Below are positions 18,491 to 27,662 of a stretch of 64,000 bases of DNA, in pieces. The position numbers were made by a program, and so were the translations under genes. A model generated the notes under the pieces. That model did not search any database. It worked only from the letters and a program-made list of their open reading frames with translations, and had not been told where the DNA came from. The stretch covers positions 1 through 64,000 of the forward strand of contig JAHHHH010000001.1 in the NCBI GenBank assembly GCA_019359415.1. Reading direction: 5' to 3'. The stretch comes from Iphinoe sp. HA4291-MV1 (GTDB lineage Bacteria; Cyanobacteriota; Cyanobacteriia; Cyanobacteriales; Nostocaceae). How positions within the stretch are numbered: position 1 is the first letter of the stretch; every line of letters begins with the position of its first letter.

Positions 18491-20602
18491 TCACTGTCCC
18501 ATGTAGAGTAGGACTGCACGACCATTACCATGCGACAGTAGCTTGTCGCGAGTCAATTGACGATTCTGAGATCCGCGTTTCTCTTGCACATGAATCTGGA
18601 AATCGTTAGCCCCATAGCTAATCGTGGCATAAGAAAGCGCAACCCGAGAGTTATCATTGATAAAAGCAATCTCATTTGGTGGTATGTTCCCAGTCACGTA
18701 CAAAAGCGCCCCAAACAACTCACTCGCACCCCCTCCTTTGGTATGAAGCACTGTGTTAACGTTACCTCCTTCGGTCTTAAGACCTAACACCCAGAGTTTC
18801 CCACCATTATTGAATATTTTCTTGCTACTCCCTTCGGGATTAAGCTGACGAACCCACACCTGTTGAGGATGTTCAAAGTGCCAAGTTTCAGCCGAGACAC
18901 CCTCAACAAAGAGCTTTCCAGATCCTCGCGTATTCCGAAACGCATACTTTTGGTCATTGGGTCTGAATGAGCAGCAAGTCACATCCTTCAAAAATAGTGT
19001 TCGGGAAGTCGCTTGTTCAAAACCAATAAATCCAAGCTGGGATGGGGCTTTTTGATGGAGGTTTGTAATACCAAGATGTTCAATGGTTACGTCACTTGCT
19101 TTTCCATCCTCAATACGAATGAACGGTTTCGGGTTTTTTGCATTTTCAAAAGCTGACCCAGAAGGAGAAAGCACAGCACTTATTGCAATGAGCTTGCGAA
19201 CATTTCCTTTAACTCGTAGAGTATCGCTGACAAAGTAACGACCAGGGGGAAAGTAAACAGTAGACTTTCCTGAATCGAGTGCTTTTTGAATTGCAGCTGT
19301 ATCATCGTCCCAATCCTCACCTCCATCTGCTTTTTTCCCTCTTGCACCAAAATCCTCAACATTTGCCCAATTAGAGAGATTATTGTCATGAAAGTTTGGA
19401 GGTTCCTGAATCGGAAGATTGAGAGAGGTCTTTAAGGAAGTAAACAAAGTAAAAGGAGCATTTGAGGTAAACTCCTTCAATACAGTCTGCTTCAAATCTT
19501 TCTTATCTTGCTTAAGAACTGACTTATAACCAGATGAGCGGACATTGCGAGCAAACAGACGGCTATTATTCTCTATCGCACTCATCGAGCGATCGCCCTT
19601 TAGGGCGCTGCACTTTGTGCAATCGCCGCCAGAAAGCTTCGCGTCCAAAAGAGTCATCAGACTCGTTGAGTTTGTGTTACGTATCGCTGGAACACGATTA
19701 CTGCTCGATAGGTCTCGTATTGCTACAATATTCCCCGAGTTCTCCAAACCAACAGTTTTCTGATTGCAAAGAGTCATGTGCTCAAGAGTCACACCGTTGA
19801 CCTCACCTGCAATACGAATACCATAATCAAAGCCTTCGACAATGACGTTTTTGACGAGAGCCGGACCAATCCACCGTCGAGTCATATCAAGTCCGACGAG
19901 TCCTTGACCCCGAAGTATAACATTACGAATAGCACCAGTATTGTTTGCTAGATAATCGAGTGCGATCGCTCCTCGATTATTACCAGTGTCAATCGTCAGG
20001 TCTTCAATATAGTTTGCAAACGCCTCATTTCCCTCTCCCTTGGCGGGATAGTCCTTACCTCCTCCGTTAGCCTGTTCTACATAGAGTCCTGACGCAGTGT
20101 AGACGACTGCTTTCGGGTTGCTAGGGTTGTTGTAACCAGGTGCATTGTTCTTCAAGCGAATAATAGTAGTGGCGCGGTTCTGTCCTTGAATCCATAGTTG
20201 TGATTGCCATTTGCCGTTTTTGTCTCGCCATTCTAGGCGATCGCTCACAAGATAAGTTCCTTTGGGGAAATAAAGAACTTTGTTTGTACCCACGTTCTCT
20301 TGAATTGCCTTCTGGATTGCCTGAGTATCATCTGTGACACCATTTCCCTTTGCTCCATATTGGGTCTTAACATTAATCACAATATTCTTGGGAAAGAGCT
20401 TATCCCTTGTCGAACTTTTACTCAGGGCACATTTATTCTCTCCTTTGTTTAAAGACTTCCCCTCAGAAACCCCTAACGCGGAAAGAAAGATGTCATTAAT
20501 AAATGTAGGATTTTTAACAAAAACAACAAGAGAAAGTACTGCTGTTCCACAGAGAATAGAAAGTCTTTTCCAAACTTTCTTACTGCGCTGAAACTGTGTC
20601 AT
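18491..20602 (-). CDS. Pectate-lyase-superfamily beta-helix protein, probably secreted
   Basis: A 703-residue protein with an N-terminal hydrophobic segment (LSILCGTAVLSLVVFVK), probably a signal peptide or anchor. Two right-handed beta-helix modules follow. Each starts with the Pectate_lyase_3/GH28-like entry motif: YGAKGNGVTDDTQAIQKAI near 82 and FGARGKKADGG...DDDTAAIQKAL near 415. YFPKGTYLVSD and YFPPGRYFVSD are the matching second blocks, so the protein is an internal duplication. The ATG at 20602 is preceded by gaggtgg; an upstream TTG at 20641 is less likely. It is transcribed against its neighbours. A role in trimming or binding the extracellular polysaccharide is inferred from context. 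Confidence 0.85.
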   Translation of the reverse strand: MTQFQRSKKVWKRLSILCGTAVLSLVVFVKNPTFINDIFLSALGVSEGKSLNKGENKCALSKSSTRDKLFPKNIVINVKTQYGAKGNGVTDDTQAIQKAIQENVGTNKVLYFPKGTYLVSDRLEWRDKNGKWQSQLWIQGQNRATTIIRLKNNAPGYNNPSNPKAVVYTASGLYVEQANGGGKDYPAKGEGNEAFANYIEDLTIDTGNNRGAIALDYLANNTGAIRNVILRGQGLVGLDMTRRWIGPALVKNVIVEGFDYGIRIAGEVNGVTLEHMTLCNQKTVGLENSGNIVAIRDLSSSNRVPAIRNTNSTSLMTLLDAKLSGGDCTKCSALKGDRSMSAIENNSRLFARNVRSSGYKSVLKQDKKDLKQTVLKEFTSNAPFTLFTSLKTSLNLPIQEPPNFHDNNLSNWANVEDFGARGKKADGGEDWDDDTAAIQKALDSGKSTVYFPPGRYFVSDTLRVKGNVRKLIAISAVLSPSGSAFENAKNPKPFIRIEDGKASDVTIEHLGITNLHQKAPSQLGFIGFEQATSRTLFLKDVTCCSFRPNDQKYAFRNTRGSGKLFVEGVSAETWHFEHPQQVWVRQLNPEGSSKKIFNNGGKLWVLGLKTEGGNVNTVLHTKGGGASELFGALLYVTGNIPPNEIAFINDNSRVALSYATISYGANDFQIHVQEKRGSQNRQLTRDKLLSHGNGRAVLLYMGQ

Positions 20603-20716
20603 AACCACCTCGTTTTTTGCTAGAGAAATTATTTTTATCAAGTTTATATTTCTTCATATAGATGAAATTTTTCTCAGCCTACCTAGTTAGCAATCCTAAA
20701 TCAATTCTGAAAAACA

Positions 20717-20749
20717 AGATCCCCGACTTCTCTAAGAAGTCGGGGATCT
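20717..20749 (+). repeat. 15-bp perfect inverted repeat
   Basis: agatccccgacttct (20717-20731) pairs perfectly with 20735-20749 over a 3-base loop. Hairpins with this ccccgacttct core are common intergenic repeats in filamentous cyanobacteria. It lies between divergently transcribed genes (pectate-lyase-like on -, GT2 on +), so it is not placed as a terminator for either. The rest of 20642-21118 shows no gene. Confidence 0.65.
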
Positions 20750-21118
20750 ATTGTCTAGTTGTCTTCATTATTTTCAAACCCATAGCAACCATATCCGGAA
20801 AAAATACAAAAAATCATAAAGAAATTACATAGTCTCCAAAATCTTTCTTAAAGATTCACGTACCTCAAAACAGGATGGTAAAAGCATTTCAGCACTTTGA
20901 TACGATATTAAAGACATTTATTAGTACTTTGCCTAATAAAAGAATCCGGAATATGTTGCCAACTTGCCGAAAGAATATGACAGAATCTTCTATGAAAAAT
21001 TACCAACTCAGTTCCCGAAGGTTGCTACATTAAGAAATTCAGCAGACGTAGCTAAGCGTTGTCTGTAGCGTGGGGTCGTTCACTTACAGCAATAACATAT
21101 AGTAAGACGGAGGAGTGG

Positions 21119-22225
21119 ATGCACCAAACTCAAACCGAGAAGCAACAACCAATCGAACTACCCAAACTACCTGAAAACCCCCTAGTCTCAATACTGATTG
21201 CTAACTATAACTACGCCAAATTTATTGGAGAGACTTTAGATAGTGTCATTTCCCAGACTTATCCCCATTTTGAAGCGATCGTTTGTGATGATGGTTCCAA
21301 AGATAACTCTTGTGAAGTTGTCCTGAGTTATGCGAACAAAGACTCCCGCATCAAGCTAGTACGTCAGCAGAATGGAGGTGTAGCTTCGGCATTAAATACA
21401 GCTTACAAAAACAGCAGTGGTGAAATAGTCTGTGTGCTGGACGCAGATGATATATGGATGCTCAGCAAGTTACAAAAAGTGGTTGAAGCGTTTCAATCTG
21501 ACGCGAAAGGAGGCTTTGTCATCGACAACTTAATAAACATTGATGGTGATGGCAAAATTATGAAATTAACACCTGTCATTCATGAGCTAGCCTCTGGTTG
21601 GAAGGCACCTTTTGCGATGGAAAATGGTGGGTTTGCATACAACATACCGCCAGCTTCCGCACTTTCGGTTCGACGCAAGGTCGCTGACTTAATCTTCCCG
21701 ATGAACGAAGCGTTTACGCGTAACGCAGACACTCTTATTAGCTACTTAGCACCTTTAATAACTGTGATAATACCAGTGCCAGAAGTGCTAACCAAGTTTC
21801 GTCTACATGGCTCCAACATCACAAGTTCCAAGAGTTACGTGTTAAAAGATTTCGAGAGAGATGTAAGAAATTGGGAGCGTACACATCAAGAGCAAAAACA
21901 GCTTTTAAGCAGAGCATATGGTAAAGATGTCGCAGAAAAACTGACTGGCTTGGAAAACAGTGTGAAGTATCTCCACTTCCGCTACGTAGCAATGCGTTTA
22001 AAGCAGGTACCCAGGTCAGAAACAAGGAAAACTCACCAACAACTAACCGCTCATCCACACTTTGGTTACTCTTTACCTGAGCGATGGTTTATACCTTGGG
22101 CTGAGCATTTACCTGATGTTCTCTTTGCCAAAATGTTTAATTTTGTCTATGGAGCCAATCCAGTAAAGTACTTTTTCAAGAGGTTATTAGGGAGTCTGAT
22201 TGCTCCACGTTATGTTCTGTGGTAA
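21119..22225 (+). CDS. Family 2 glycosyltransferase
   Basis: A 368-residue GT-A enzyme. It has PLVSILIANYNYAKFIGETLDSVISQTYP, VCDDGSKDNSCEVV, the acceptor loop QQNGGVASALNTAYKNSSGEIVC and the metal site VLDADDIWMLSKL. PPASALSVRRKV and LITVIIPVPEVLTKFRLHGSN are also typical of this GT2 group. ATG 21119 is chosen because cggaggag lies just upstream; the open frame extends to 21059. The next glycosyltransferase starts 30 bp downstream, so a shared transcript is likely. Confidence 0.92.
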   Translation: MHQTQTEKQQPIELPKLPENPLVSILIANYNYAKFIGETLDSVISQTYPHFEAIVCDDGSKDNSCEVVLSYANKDSRIKLVRQQNGGVASALNTAYKNSSGEIVCVLDADDIWMLSKLQKVVEAFQSDAKGGFVIDNLINIDGDGKIMKLTPVIHELASGWKAPFAMENGGFAYNIPPASALSVRRKVADLIFPMNEAFTRNADTLISYLAPLITVIIPVPEVLTKFRLHGSNITSSKSYVLKDFERDVRNWERTHQEQKQLLSRAYGKDVAEKLTGLENSVKYLHFRYVAMRLKQVPRSETRKTHQQLTAHPHFGYSLPERWFIPWAEHLPDVLFAKMFNFVYGANPVKYFFKRLLGSLIAPRYVLW

Positions 22226-22255
22226 TCACTAACTTAATTGTAAGAATAATAATAG

Positions 22256-23389
22256 ATGAGTCAGAAGTCAATTGCTATCTTTACTTGGGGTTTGGACGGT
22301 GGAGCATTCACAAATCTTCCAGTTGCTCTGACAAAAGGGTTTTGGAACTTGGGAGTGAGAGACTTATACGTCTTATACCTCTCAAAAGGACCAACAGAGG
22401 ATATCACTTTTCCAGAGGGCGTCAAATTAGTACCACTAGGTGTTGAGCGATCAATGGCATCTCCTATTGCCCTATCAAGGTTTTTAAAAACAGCGAAACC
22501 AGATGTGCTCATCGCCATGCCTACAATCATCTGTATTCCTGCAATTATAGGATGGCTATTAGCTCTTGAGCGACAAACAAAATTTGTCATTTATCAAGGA
22601 GATACTTTAACCTCAGACATCGCAATTGACCACAAGCATAACCTGCGGATGCAAATCATGCCTTGGCTAGCAAGGATTTTATACCCCACAGCTAATGGTT
22701 TAACCACTGTTAGCCAAGGTGTTCTTGACATCCTCAAACAAGACCGTATCCCCATTCCTCGCAATCGTGTGGCTGTCATCCCGAATCCTGTCGATATCGG
22801 GAACTTTGTGATGCACTCTCAAGCAGAACCCGAACATCCTTGGCTTCAGCACAAAGACACTCCAGTCATTATTAGCCTTGGGCGTTTAGCAAAGCGCAAA
22901 AACTATCCCTTGCTATTGCAAGCGATCGCGAAAGTCCGAAACCAGTTCAAAGTCAAGCTGATTATTTTAGGAGAAGGTCCAGAAAGAAAAAATTTGGAGG
23001 AAATCATTGCCAAACTGAGTTTACAGGAAGATGTCAGCTTACCTGGTCATGTCGCTAATCCCTGGAGTCATATTGCCAAAGCTGATGTTTTTGTCATGTC
23101 GTCTTTAGATGAAGCATTTTGTTTAGCACTCGTGGAAGCAATGGCGTGTGGAGTTCCTGTTATTTCCACCGATGCTATTGGTGGAGGACCTCGCAGCATT
23201 TTGGAAGATGGCAAATATGGGAATTTAGTACCCAGAGATGATGTGCAAGCCCTAGAGTCAGCAATTCACAAGGTGCTGACCTCCGAGAGTTGGCGATCGC
23301 ATTTAATTGATGTGAGTAAACAGCGTTGTCAAGCCTTTGAGCCAGAAGCAATTGCCAAACAGTGGTTATCTTTTTTGCAACAAGTTTAA
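22256..23389 (+). CDS. Family 4 glycosyltransferase
   Basis: A 377-residue retaining GT-B enzyme. The N-terminal glycine-rich entry is FTWGLDGGAFTNLPVAL. VIPNPVDIGNF marks the domain hinge near 176. The donor domain has ISLGRLAKRKNYPLLLQAI near 202, LGEGPERKNLEEI and the EX7E block EAFCLALVEAMACGVPVISTDAIGG near 283-307. This resembles GT4 members that transfer galactose, glucose or N-acetyl sugars; the donor cannot be read. Start ATG 22256. Confidence 0.93.
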   Translation: MSQKSIAIFTWGLDGGAFTNLPVALTKGFWNLGVRDLYVLYLSKGPTEDITFPEGVKLVPLGVERSMASPIALSRFLKTAKPDVLIAMPTIICIPAIIGWLLALERQTKFVIYQGDTLTSDIAIDHKHNLRMQIMPWLARILYPTANGLTTVSQGVLDILKQDRIPIPRNRVAVIPNPVDIGNFVMHSQAEPEHPWLQHKDTPVIISLGRLAKRKNYPLLLQAIAKVRNQFKVKLIILGEGPERKNLEEIIAKLSLQEDVSLPGHVANPWSHIAKADVFVMSSLDEAFCLALVEAMACGVPVISTDAIGGGPRSILEDGKYGNLVPRDDVQALESAIHKVLTSESWRSHLIDVSKQRCQAFEPEAIAKQWLSFLQQV

Positions 23390-23452
23390 CAGTTATCAGT
23401 TATCAGTTATCAGTTTCTGTTCACTGTTCACTGTTCACTGTTCACTGTTCAC
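23390..23452 (+). repeat. Short tandemly repeated heptanucleotides
   Basis: Three copies of cagttat (from 23390) are followed by five perfect copies of tgttcac (23418-23452). Such 7-bp STRR arrays are characteristic of filamentous heterocystous cyanobacteria. They lie in the 124-bp gap between two glycosyltransferase genes. No regulatory role is evident. Confidence 0.85.
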
Positions 23453-23513
23453 TGGTTTAAAGTGATTCCGCAATTTCCATAGCTGATAATATTAATGCTG
23501 GAGAAATTTTTTT

Positions 23514-24776
23514 ATGAAAATCCTTCTGTCTGCATATGCTTGTGAACCAAATCGCGGTTCAGAGCCGGGAGTGGGCTGGAATATGGCGTGTCAGATTGCT
23601 AAAAAGCATAAAGTCTGGGTTCTGACTTCAAATACTCATCGTCCAGCAATTGAGGCAGAACTTGCTCGTGAACAACCGCTTAACCTGAATTTCGTTTATC
23701 TCGATCCACTAGGTTGGGTTTATGATTGGTCTTTGGAAGGAAGGCGATCGCAATGGTCAGTCTACCTTCACTACTACTTATGGCAAATTTGGGCGTATTT
23801 TGTAGCTAGGCGACTCCACAAAGAGATTGGCTTTGATGTTGCCCATCATATCACTTATGGTCGATATTCGGCTCCGAGTTTTCTGGTCTTTCTTCCTGTC
23901 CCCTTTGTTTGGGGTCCAGTGGGAGGCGCGGAATCTACACCCAAAGCATTCTGGGAAGACTTCAGCAGACGCGCCAAGATTTACGAAACTCTGCGTAACC
24001 TTTTGCAGTGGGTAGGTGAGCTTGACCCATTTGTACACCTGACAGCTCGCAAAAGTACTGCTGCAATAGTAGCAACTCCGGAAACCGCAACTCGTTTGCA
24101 TGTTTTCGGTGCCAAAAGAATTGAGGTTGTACCTGGACAAACTGGAATTAATCAACAGGAGTTTGCCCGTCTGGAAAAACTTGCGGTCTCATCTGACGAA
24201 AATATTATCAGATTTGTCAGCATAGGACGTCTTCTACATTGGAAAGGATTTCATCTTGGTATAAAAGCATTTGCTCAAACTGGTTTAAAGCAGAGCGAGT
24301 ACTGGATCATTGGGGAAGGATCTGAGAGAAAAAGGCTGGAGGAACTTGCAAATCAACTTGGAATTGCCGACAGAACCTTTTTTTTGGGAGGGATATCTCG
24401 TGAAGAAACCTTTCTTACCTTAGCCAAGTCTCATGTCGTTATTCATCCTGCTTTGCATGATTTCTCACCTACTGTCTGTTTAGAAGCTATGGCGGCAAAA
24501 CTTCCAGTAGTTTGCTTAAATTTAGGCGGACCAGCTATCCAGATTACAGAGGAAACTGGTTTTAGGATTCATGCTCAAACGCCTCAGCAAGCAGCGAACG
24601 ATATTGCCAAGGCTATGAAGTTGTTGGCTCAAGATCCAGAGCTACGATTACGTATGGGTCAAGCTGGACACAAGAGAGTGAGAGAAGCTTTTAGTTGGGA
24701 AAGTAAAGAGCAGTTTTTTGCTCAACTTTACAAAGAAATTTCGACCCAAGATAAATCTTATGTGAAATTGGGTTAG
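23514..24776 (+). CDS. Family 4 glycosyltransferase
   Basis: A 420-residue GT-B enzyme. MKILLSAYACEPNRGSEPGVGWN is the typical N-terminus of a cyanobacterial/bacteroidetes GT4 subgroup. PFVWGPVGGAES sits near 128. The donor domain has RFVSIGRLLHWKGFHLGIKAF near 232, IIGEGSERKRLEELA, and HDFSPTVCLEAMAAKLPVVCLNLGGPA near 319-345 with the catalytic glutamates. The start ATG 23514 is preceded by gctggagaa. It is followed after 6 bp by the polymerase/ligase gene, suggesting cotranscription. Confidence 0.93.
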   Translation: MKILLSAYACEPNRGSEPGVGWNMACQIAKKHKVWVLTSNTHRPAIEAELAREQPLNLNFVYLDPLGWVYDWSLEGRRSQWSVYLHYYLWQIWAYFVARRLHKEIGFDVAHHITYGRYSAPSFLVFLPVPFVWGPVGGAESTPKAFWEDFSRRAKIYETLRNLLQWVGELDPFVHLTARKSTAAIVATPETATRLHVFGAKRIEVVPGQTGINQQEFARLEKLAVSSDENIIRFVSIGRLLHWKGFHLGIKAFAQTGLKQSEYWIIGEGSERKRLEELANQLGIADRTFFLGGISREETFLTLAKSHVVIHPALHDFSPTVCLEAMAAKLPVVCLNLGGPAIQITEETGFRIHAQTPQQAANDIAKAMKLLAQDPELRLRMGQAGHKRVREAFSWESKEQFFAQLYKEISTQDKSYVKLG

Positions 24777-24782
24777 AGAATT

Positions 24783-26150
24783 ATGAAGCGGAACGAAAAC
24801 CTGAAAAAATCAGCAGGAAACTTAGTATTAACATCACCCCAAGCAGGAATTCTCAAACGGTCTAGTATGATTGTATTATTCCTCGCTTCTGCGATGTTTC
24901 CACGAGTTCTTTCCGCAATAAAGTTTCCATCAGTCGTTAACTTTTTGCATTTTGCTTTTGCTCTAGCCTTATTTGTATGGGTAATACCTATAATTCGTAG
25001 TCGAATTGCTGTACGGCTCTTAGTGGGACTATTAATTTTATTAACAATAAGCACATTCAGCGCCCTGCTCAATAAAGCAGGTCTTATCAATGTTCTCCTC
25101 AATTTTTTAATGCTTGCTGAGCCTTTTATATTGTTAATAGCAATTACCAGTACAAAGCTACCTCAAAATAGCATTAAAAAACTTCAAAAGTGGATATTTA
25201 TATTTATCTATATTCATCTAGTATTTGTTTATTGTCAAAAATTTATTCTTAAGGTACCTACTAATGATGATGTCAAGGGGATTTTTCTAAATATGGGAGC
25301 AGGGCATCACGTAGGAGGTGATGTTGCCCTAACTTTTGGAGTTTACTTCCTTTTAGCTTCTGGAGTCCGCTCAATCTGGTTACGTATATTTGTATTTATT
25401 TTGTGTTTGGGAAATATTCTTGTTGCTGATGTCAAACAGGTAGTCATTGCATTTCTCGTCTCCTGGTTTATCTTAATAATAACGCAATTCAAGGAAATTT
25501 GGAAAGCACTCATGTATTTAGGAATTGCTATTCCAACTACTATAGGAGTTCTGAAAATCATCAACACTCTGTATGCTGGAATACGCTACATATCCGATAT
25601 GGAGGTAGTCACAGAAGCTTTTCAATATAAATTATCTGTATTTTCTATTATTACTTCCTTCTACAAGTCCGATCTAAATTGGTTGTTTGGGCTGGGACCA
25701 GGTCATACTATTAGTCGCTTAGGTTGGCTAATGAAAGATTACATACAATTTCTGAAACCATTAGGTGTTACTGGCTCTTCTGTTTTTAATACAGTATGGA
25801 TTGCCCAAGAGAGCTACTACTGGTCTAATAGTATTACTGGCTCTAGTATGTACTCTTTATTATTCTCTTGGGCAGGTATTTGGGGAGATTTAGGAATTAT
25901 AGGATTAGGGGTATACTTGTATCTCTGGTTTTTAGTCTGGAAGTATGTCTGTGTAGATAAGCTCTCAAAATTTTTTCTAATTACTGTGTTTGTGGCTGGT
26001 TTCATTTTTTCTTGGATGGAAGAACCTGCTTTTATGCTTTTTGTAGTTAGTCTCATTGGACTGCAATGGCAAAAATACCATGCAGAAAAATCTCATATAT
26101 TATCGCAACAAAAAATGCAAAATTATCCTTTTGAAGAGGTATTAGAATAA
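24783..26150 (+). CDS. O-antigen polymerase/ligase-like membrane protein (Wzy/WaaL type)
   Basis: A 455-residue polytopic membrane protein with roughly ten to twelve hydrophobic segments, beginning around residue 27 (SMIVLFLASAMFPRVL). The large periplasmic-type loop near residues 270-340 contains NWLFGLGPGHTISRLGWL, comparable with the O-antigen ligase family. Such proteins polymerise repeat units or attach them to an acceptor in the periplasm. With a Wzm/Wzt exporter in the same locus its exact role is open: it may serve a parallel Wzx/Wzy-type route or act as a ligase. Sequence conservation in this family is low, so the assignment rests on topology and context. Confidence 0.75.
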   Translation: MKRNENLKKSAGNLVLTSPQAGILKRSSMIVLFLASAMFPRVLSAIKFPSVVNFLHFAFALALFVWVIPIIRSRIAVRLLVGLLILLTISTFSALLNKAGLINVLLNFLMLAEPFILLIAITSTKLPQNSIKKLQKWIFIFIYIHLVFVYCQKFILKVPTNDDVKGIFLNMGAGHHVGGDVALTFGVYFLLASGVRSIWLRIFVFILCLGNILVADVKQVVIAFLVSWFILIITQFKEIWKALMYLGIAIPTTIGVLKIINTLYAGIRYISDMEVVTEAFQYKLSVFSIITSFYKSDLNWLFGLGPGHTISRLGWLMKDYIQFLKPLGVTGSSVFNTVWIAQESYYWSNSITGSSMYSLLFSWAGIWGDLGIIGLGVYLYLWFLVWKYVCVDKLSKFFLITVFVAGFIFSWMEEPAFMLFVVSLIGLQWQKYHAEKSHILSQQKMQNYPFEEVLE

Positions 26151-26303
26151 AGCATATACAGCAGGAGTCAGAAGTCAGAAGTAAAAAGGGCTTTCTGTTC
26201 AGCTTTTAGACCTCAGAATTGTACTTCATTTACTTGCAATGTGCTGTAAATTCAGTCAAATATTAAAAAATATATTAAGTATAAAATTCTCAGGATTAAT
26301 TCT

Positions 26304-27509
26304 ATGAAAATTCTGATTGCCCATAACCGCTATCAGTACGTGGGAGGTGAAGATGTCGTTGTACAAGCTGAACGTACACTGTTAGAGTCCTACGGACATA
26401 ACGTCCTATTATGGGAAGTTAATAATGATAGCATTGTGGGAATGCAAGGAAAGATAAAAGCGGCGCTTTCTGCTGTATATTCACTGACATCAAGAGAGCA
26501 AATCAAAGAAAAAATTTCTCATTTCCGTCCCGACATAGTTCACATACATAACTTTTTTCCTCTGCTTTCTCCAGCAGTATACGATGCTTGCCAAGATGCA
26601 AAGATACCAATAGTACAAACGCTCCATAACTATCGGCTCGGATGTCCAAAAGCAATGCCATTCCGAGATGGCAAAATCTGTGAAGATTGTATTGGCAAAG
26701 TCGTACCTTGGTCTGGTGTTGTCCATGGATGTTATCGTGGATCATGGGTACAAAGTGCTTCTGTAGCCACAATGTTGACTTTTCACACATTTCGTGGTAC
26801 TTGGCAAAACCGAGTGGATGCTTACATCGCCTTGACCAACTTTCATAAAGATAAAATGGTTCAGGCGGGCTTACCAAAGGACAAAATTCACATCAAACCT
26901 AATTTTGTACCAGCTCCTAAATTTCAATCTGAAACCAGTAAGTTGAAAAACTATGCACTTTTTGTAGGACGACTTTCACAAGAAAAAGGCGTAGCAATGT
27001 TGATTGATGCTTATGCACAAAGTAATTTGAGCATACCACTAAAAATCGTGGGTGATGGTCCATTGGATGAAGTGCTACGCCAGCAAGTACAGACTAAAGG
27101 ACTTGGAGAGAACATCACATTTTTAGGGCGACAAAATAAAGCAACTGTATTGGAACTCATGTACAATGCCAAATTTCTGATATTTCCTTCTATTTGGTAT
27201 GAAGGTTTTCCGTTAGCGATCGCAGAGGCGTTCGCCTGTGGTTTACCTGTGATAGCTCCCAAATTAGGAAGTATGGCAGAAATTGTAGAAGATGGACTCA
27301 CAGGTCTGCACTTTGAAGCAGGAAATTCACTAGATTTGGCAGCTAAAATAAATTGGGCAATAACTCACCCTGAAGTATTAGATACAATGGAAATAAATGC
27401 CCGCTGCACTTACGAATCTAAGTACACTCCTGAAGCTAATTACAAACAGCTAATGGAAATTTATAACCAAGTTATTAACAAAGTCAAAGTTGAATCACAG
27501 AAAAGGTAA
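26304..27509 (+). CDS. Family 4 glycosyltransferase
   Basis: A 401-residue GT-B enzyme. The N-terminus MKILIAHNRYQYVGGEDVVV and the cysteine-containing block LHNYRLGCPKAMPFRDGKICEDC (near 110-132) place it in a GT4 subgroup common in capsule and EPS loci. The donor domain has LFVGRLSQEKGVAMLIDAY near 221, VGDGPLDEVLRQQ and the catalytic block YEGFPLAIAEAFACGLPVIAPKLG near 299-322. This is the last glycosyltransferase of the locus; the strand switches downstream. Start ATG 26304; the 153-bp gap upstream contains gtcagaa-type short repeats. Confidence 0.93.
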   Translation: MKILIAHNRYQYVGGEDVVVQAERTLLESYGHNVLLWEVNNDSIVGMQGKIKAALSAVYSLTSREQIKEKISHFRPDIVHIHNFFPLLSPAVYDACQDAKIPIVQTLHNYRLGCPKAMPFRDGKICEDCIGKVVPWSGVVHGCYRGSWVQSASVATMLTFHTFRGTWQNRVDAYIALTNFHKDKMVQAGLPKDKIHIKPNFVPAPKFQSETSKLKNYALFVGRLSQEKGVAMLIDAYAQSNLSIPLKIVGDGPLDEVLRQQVQTKGLGENITFLGRQNKATVLELMYNAKFLIFPSIWYEGFPLAIAEAFACGLPVIAPKLGSMAEIVEDGLTGLHFEAGNSLDLAAKINWAITHPEVLDTMEINARCTYESKYTPEANYKQLMEIYNQVINKVKVESQKR

Positions 27510-27662
27510 GTAGCTAGGTCTAAATATATCAGGACTTACGCAAAAACTCTCTCAAACTCTTATTCCTTTGTGTACTTCGTGTCCTTTGCGGTTCGTTTTT
27601 CCCTTTACCATGCCCGTTGCAAGAGCTTGTCCGTAAGAAATCAGGGCGTTGACATCTACCAG

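Noticed and set aside
27531-27648. Possible MITE starting caggacttacgcaa
   Set aside because: The putative right end matches poorly and no second copy is in the window.
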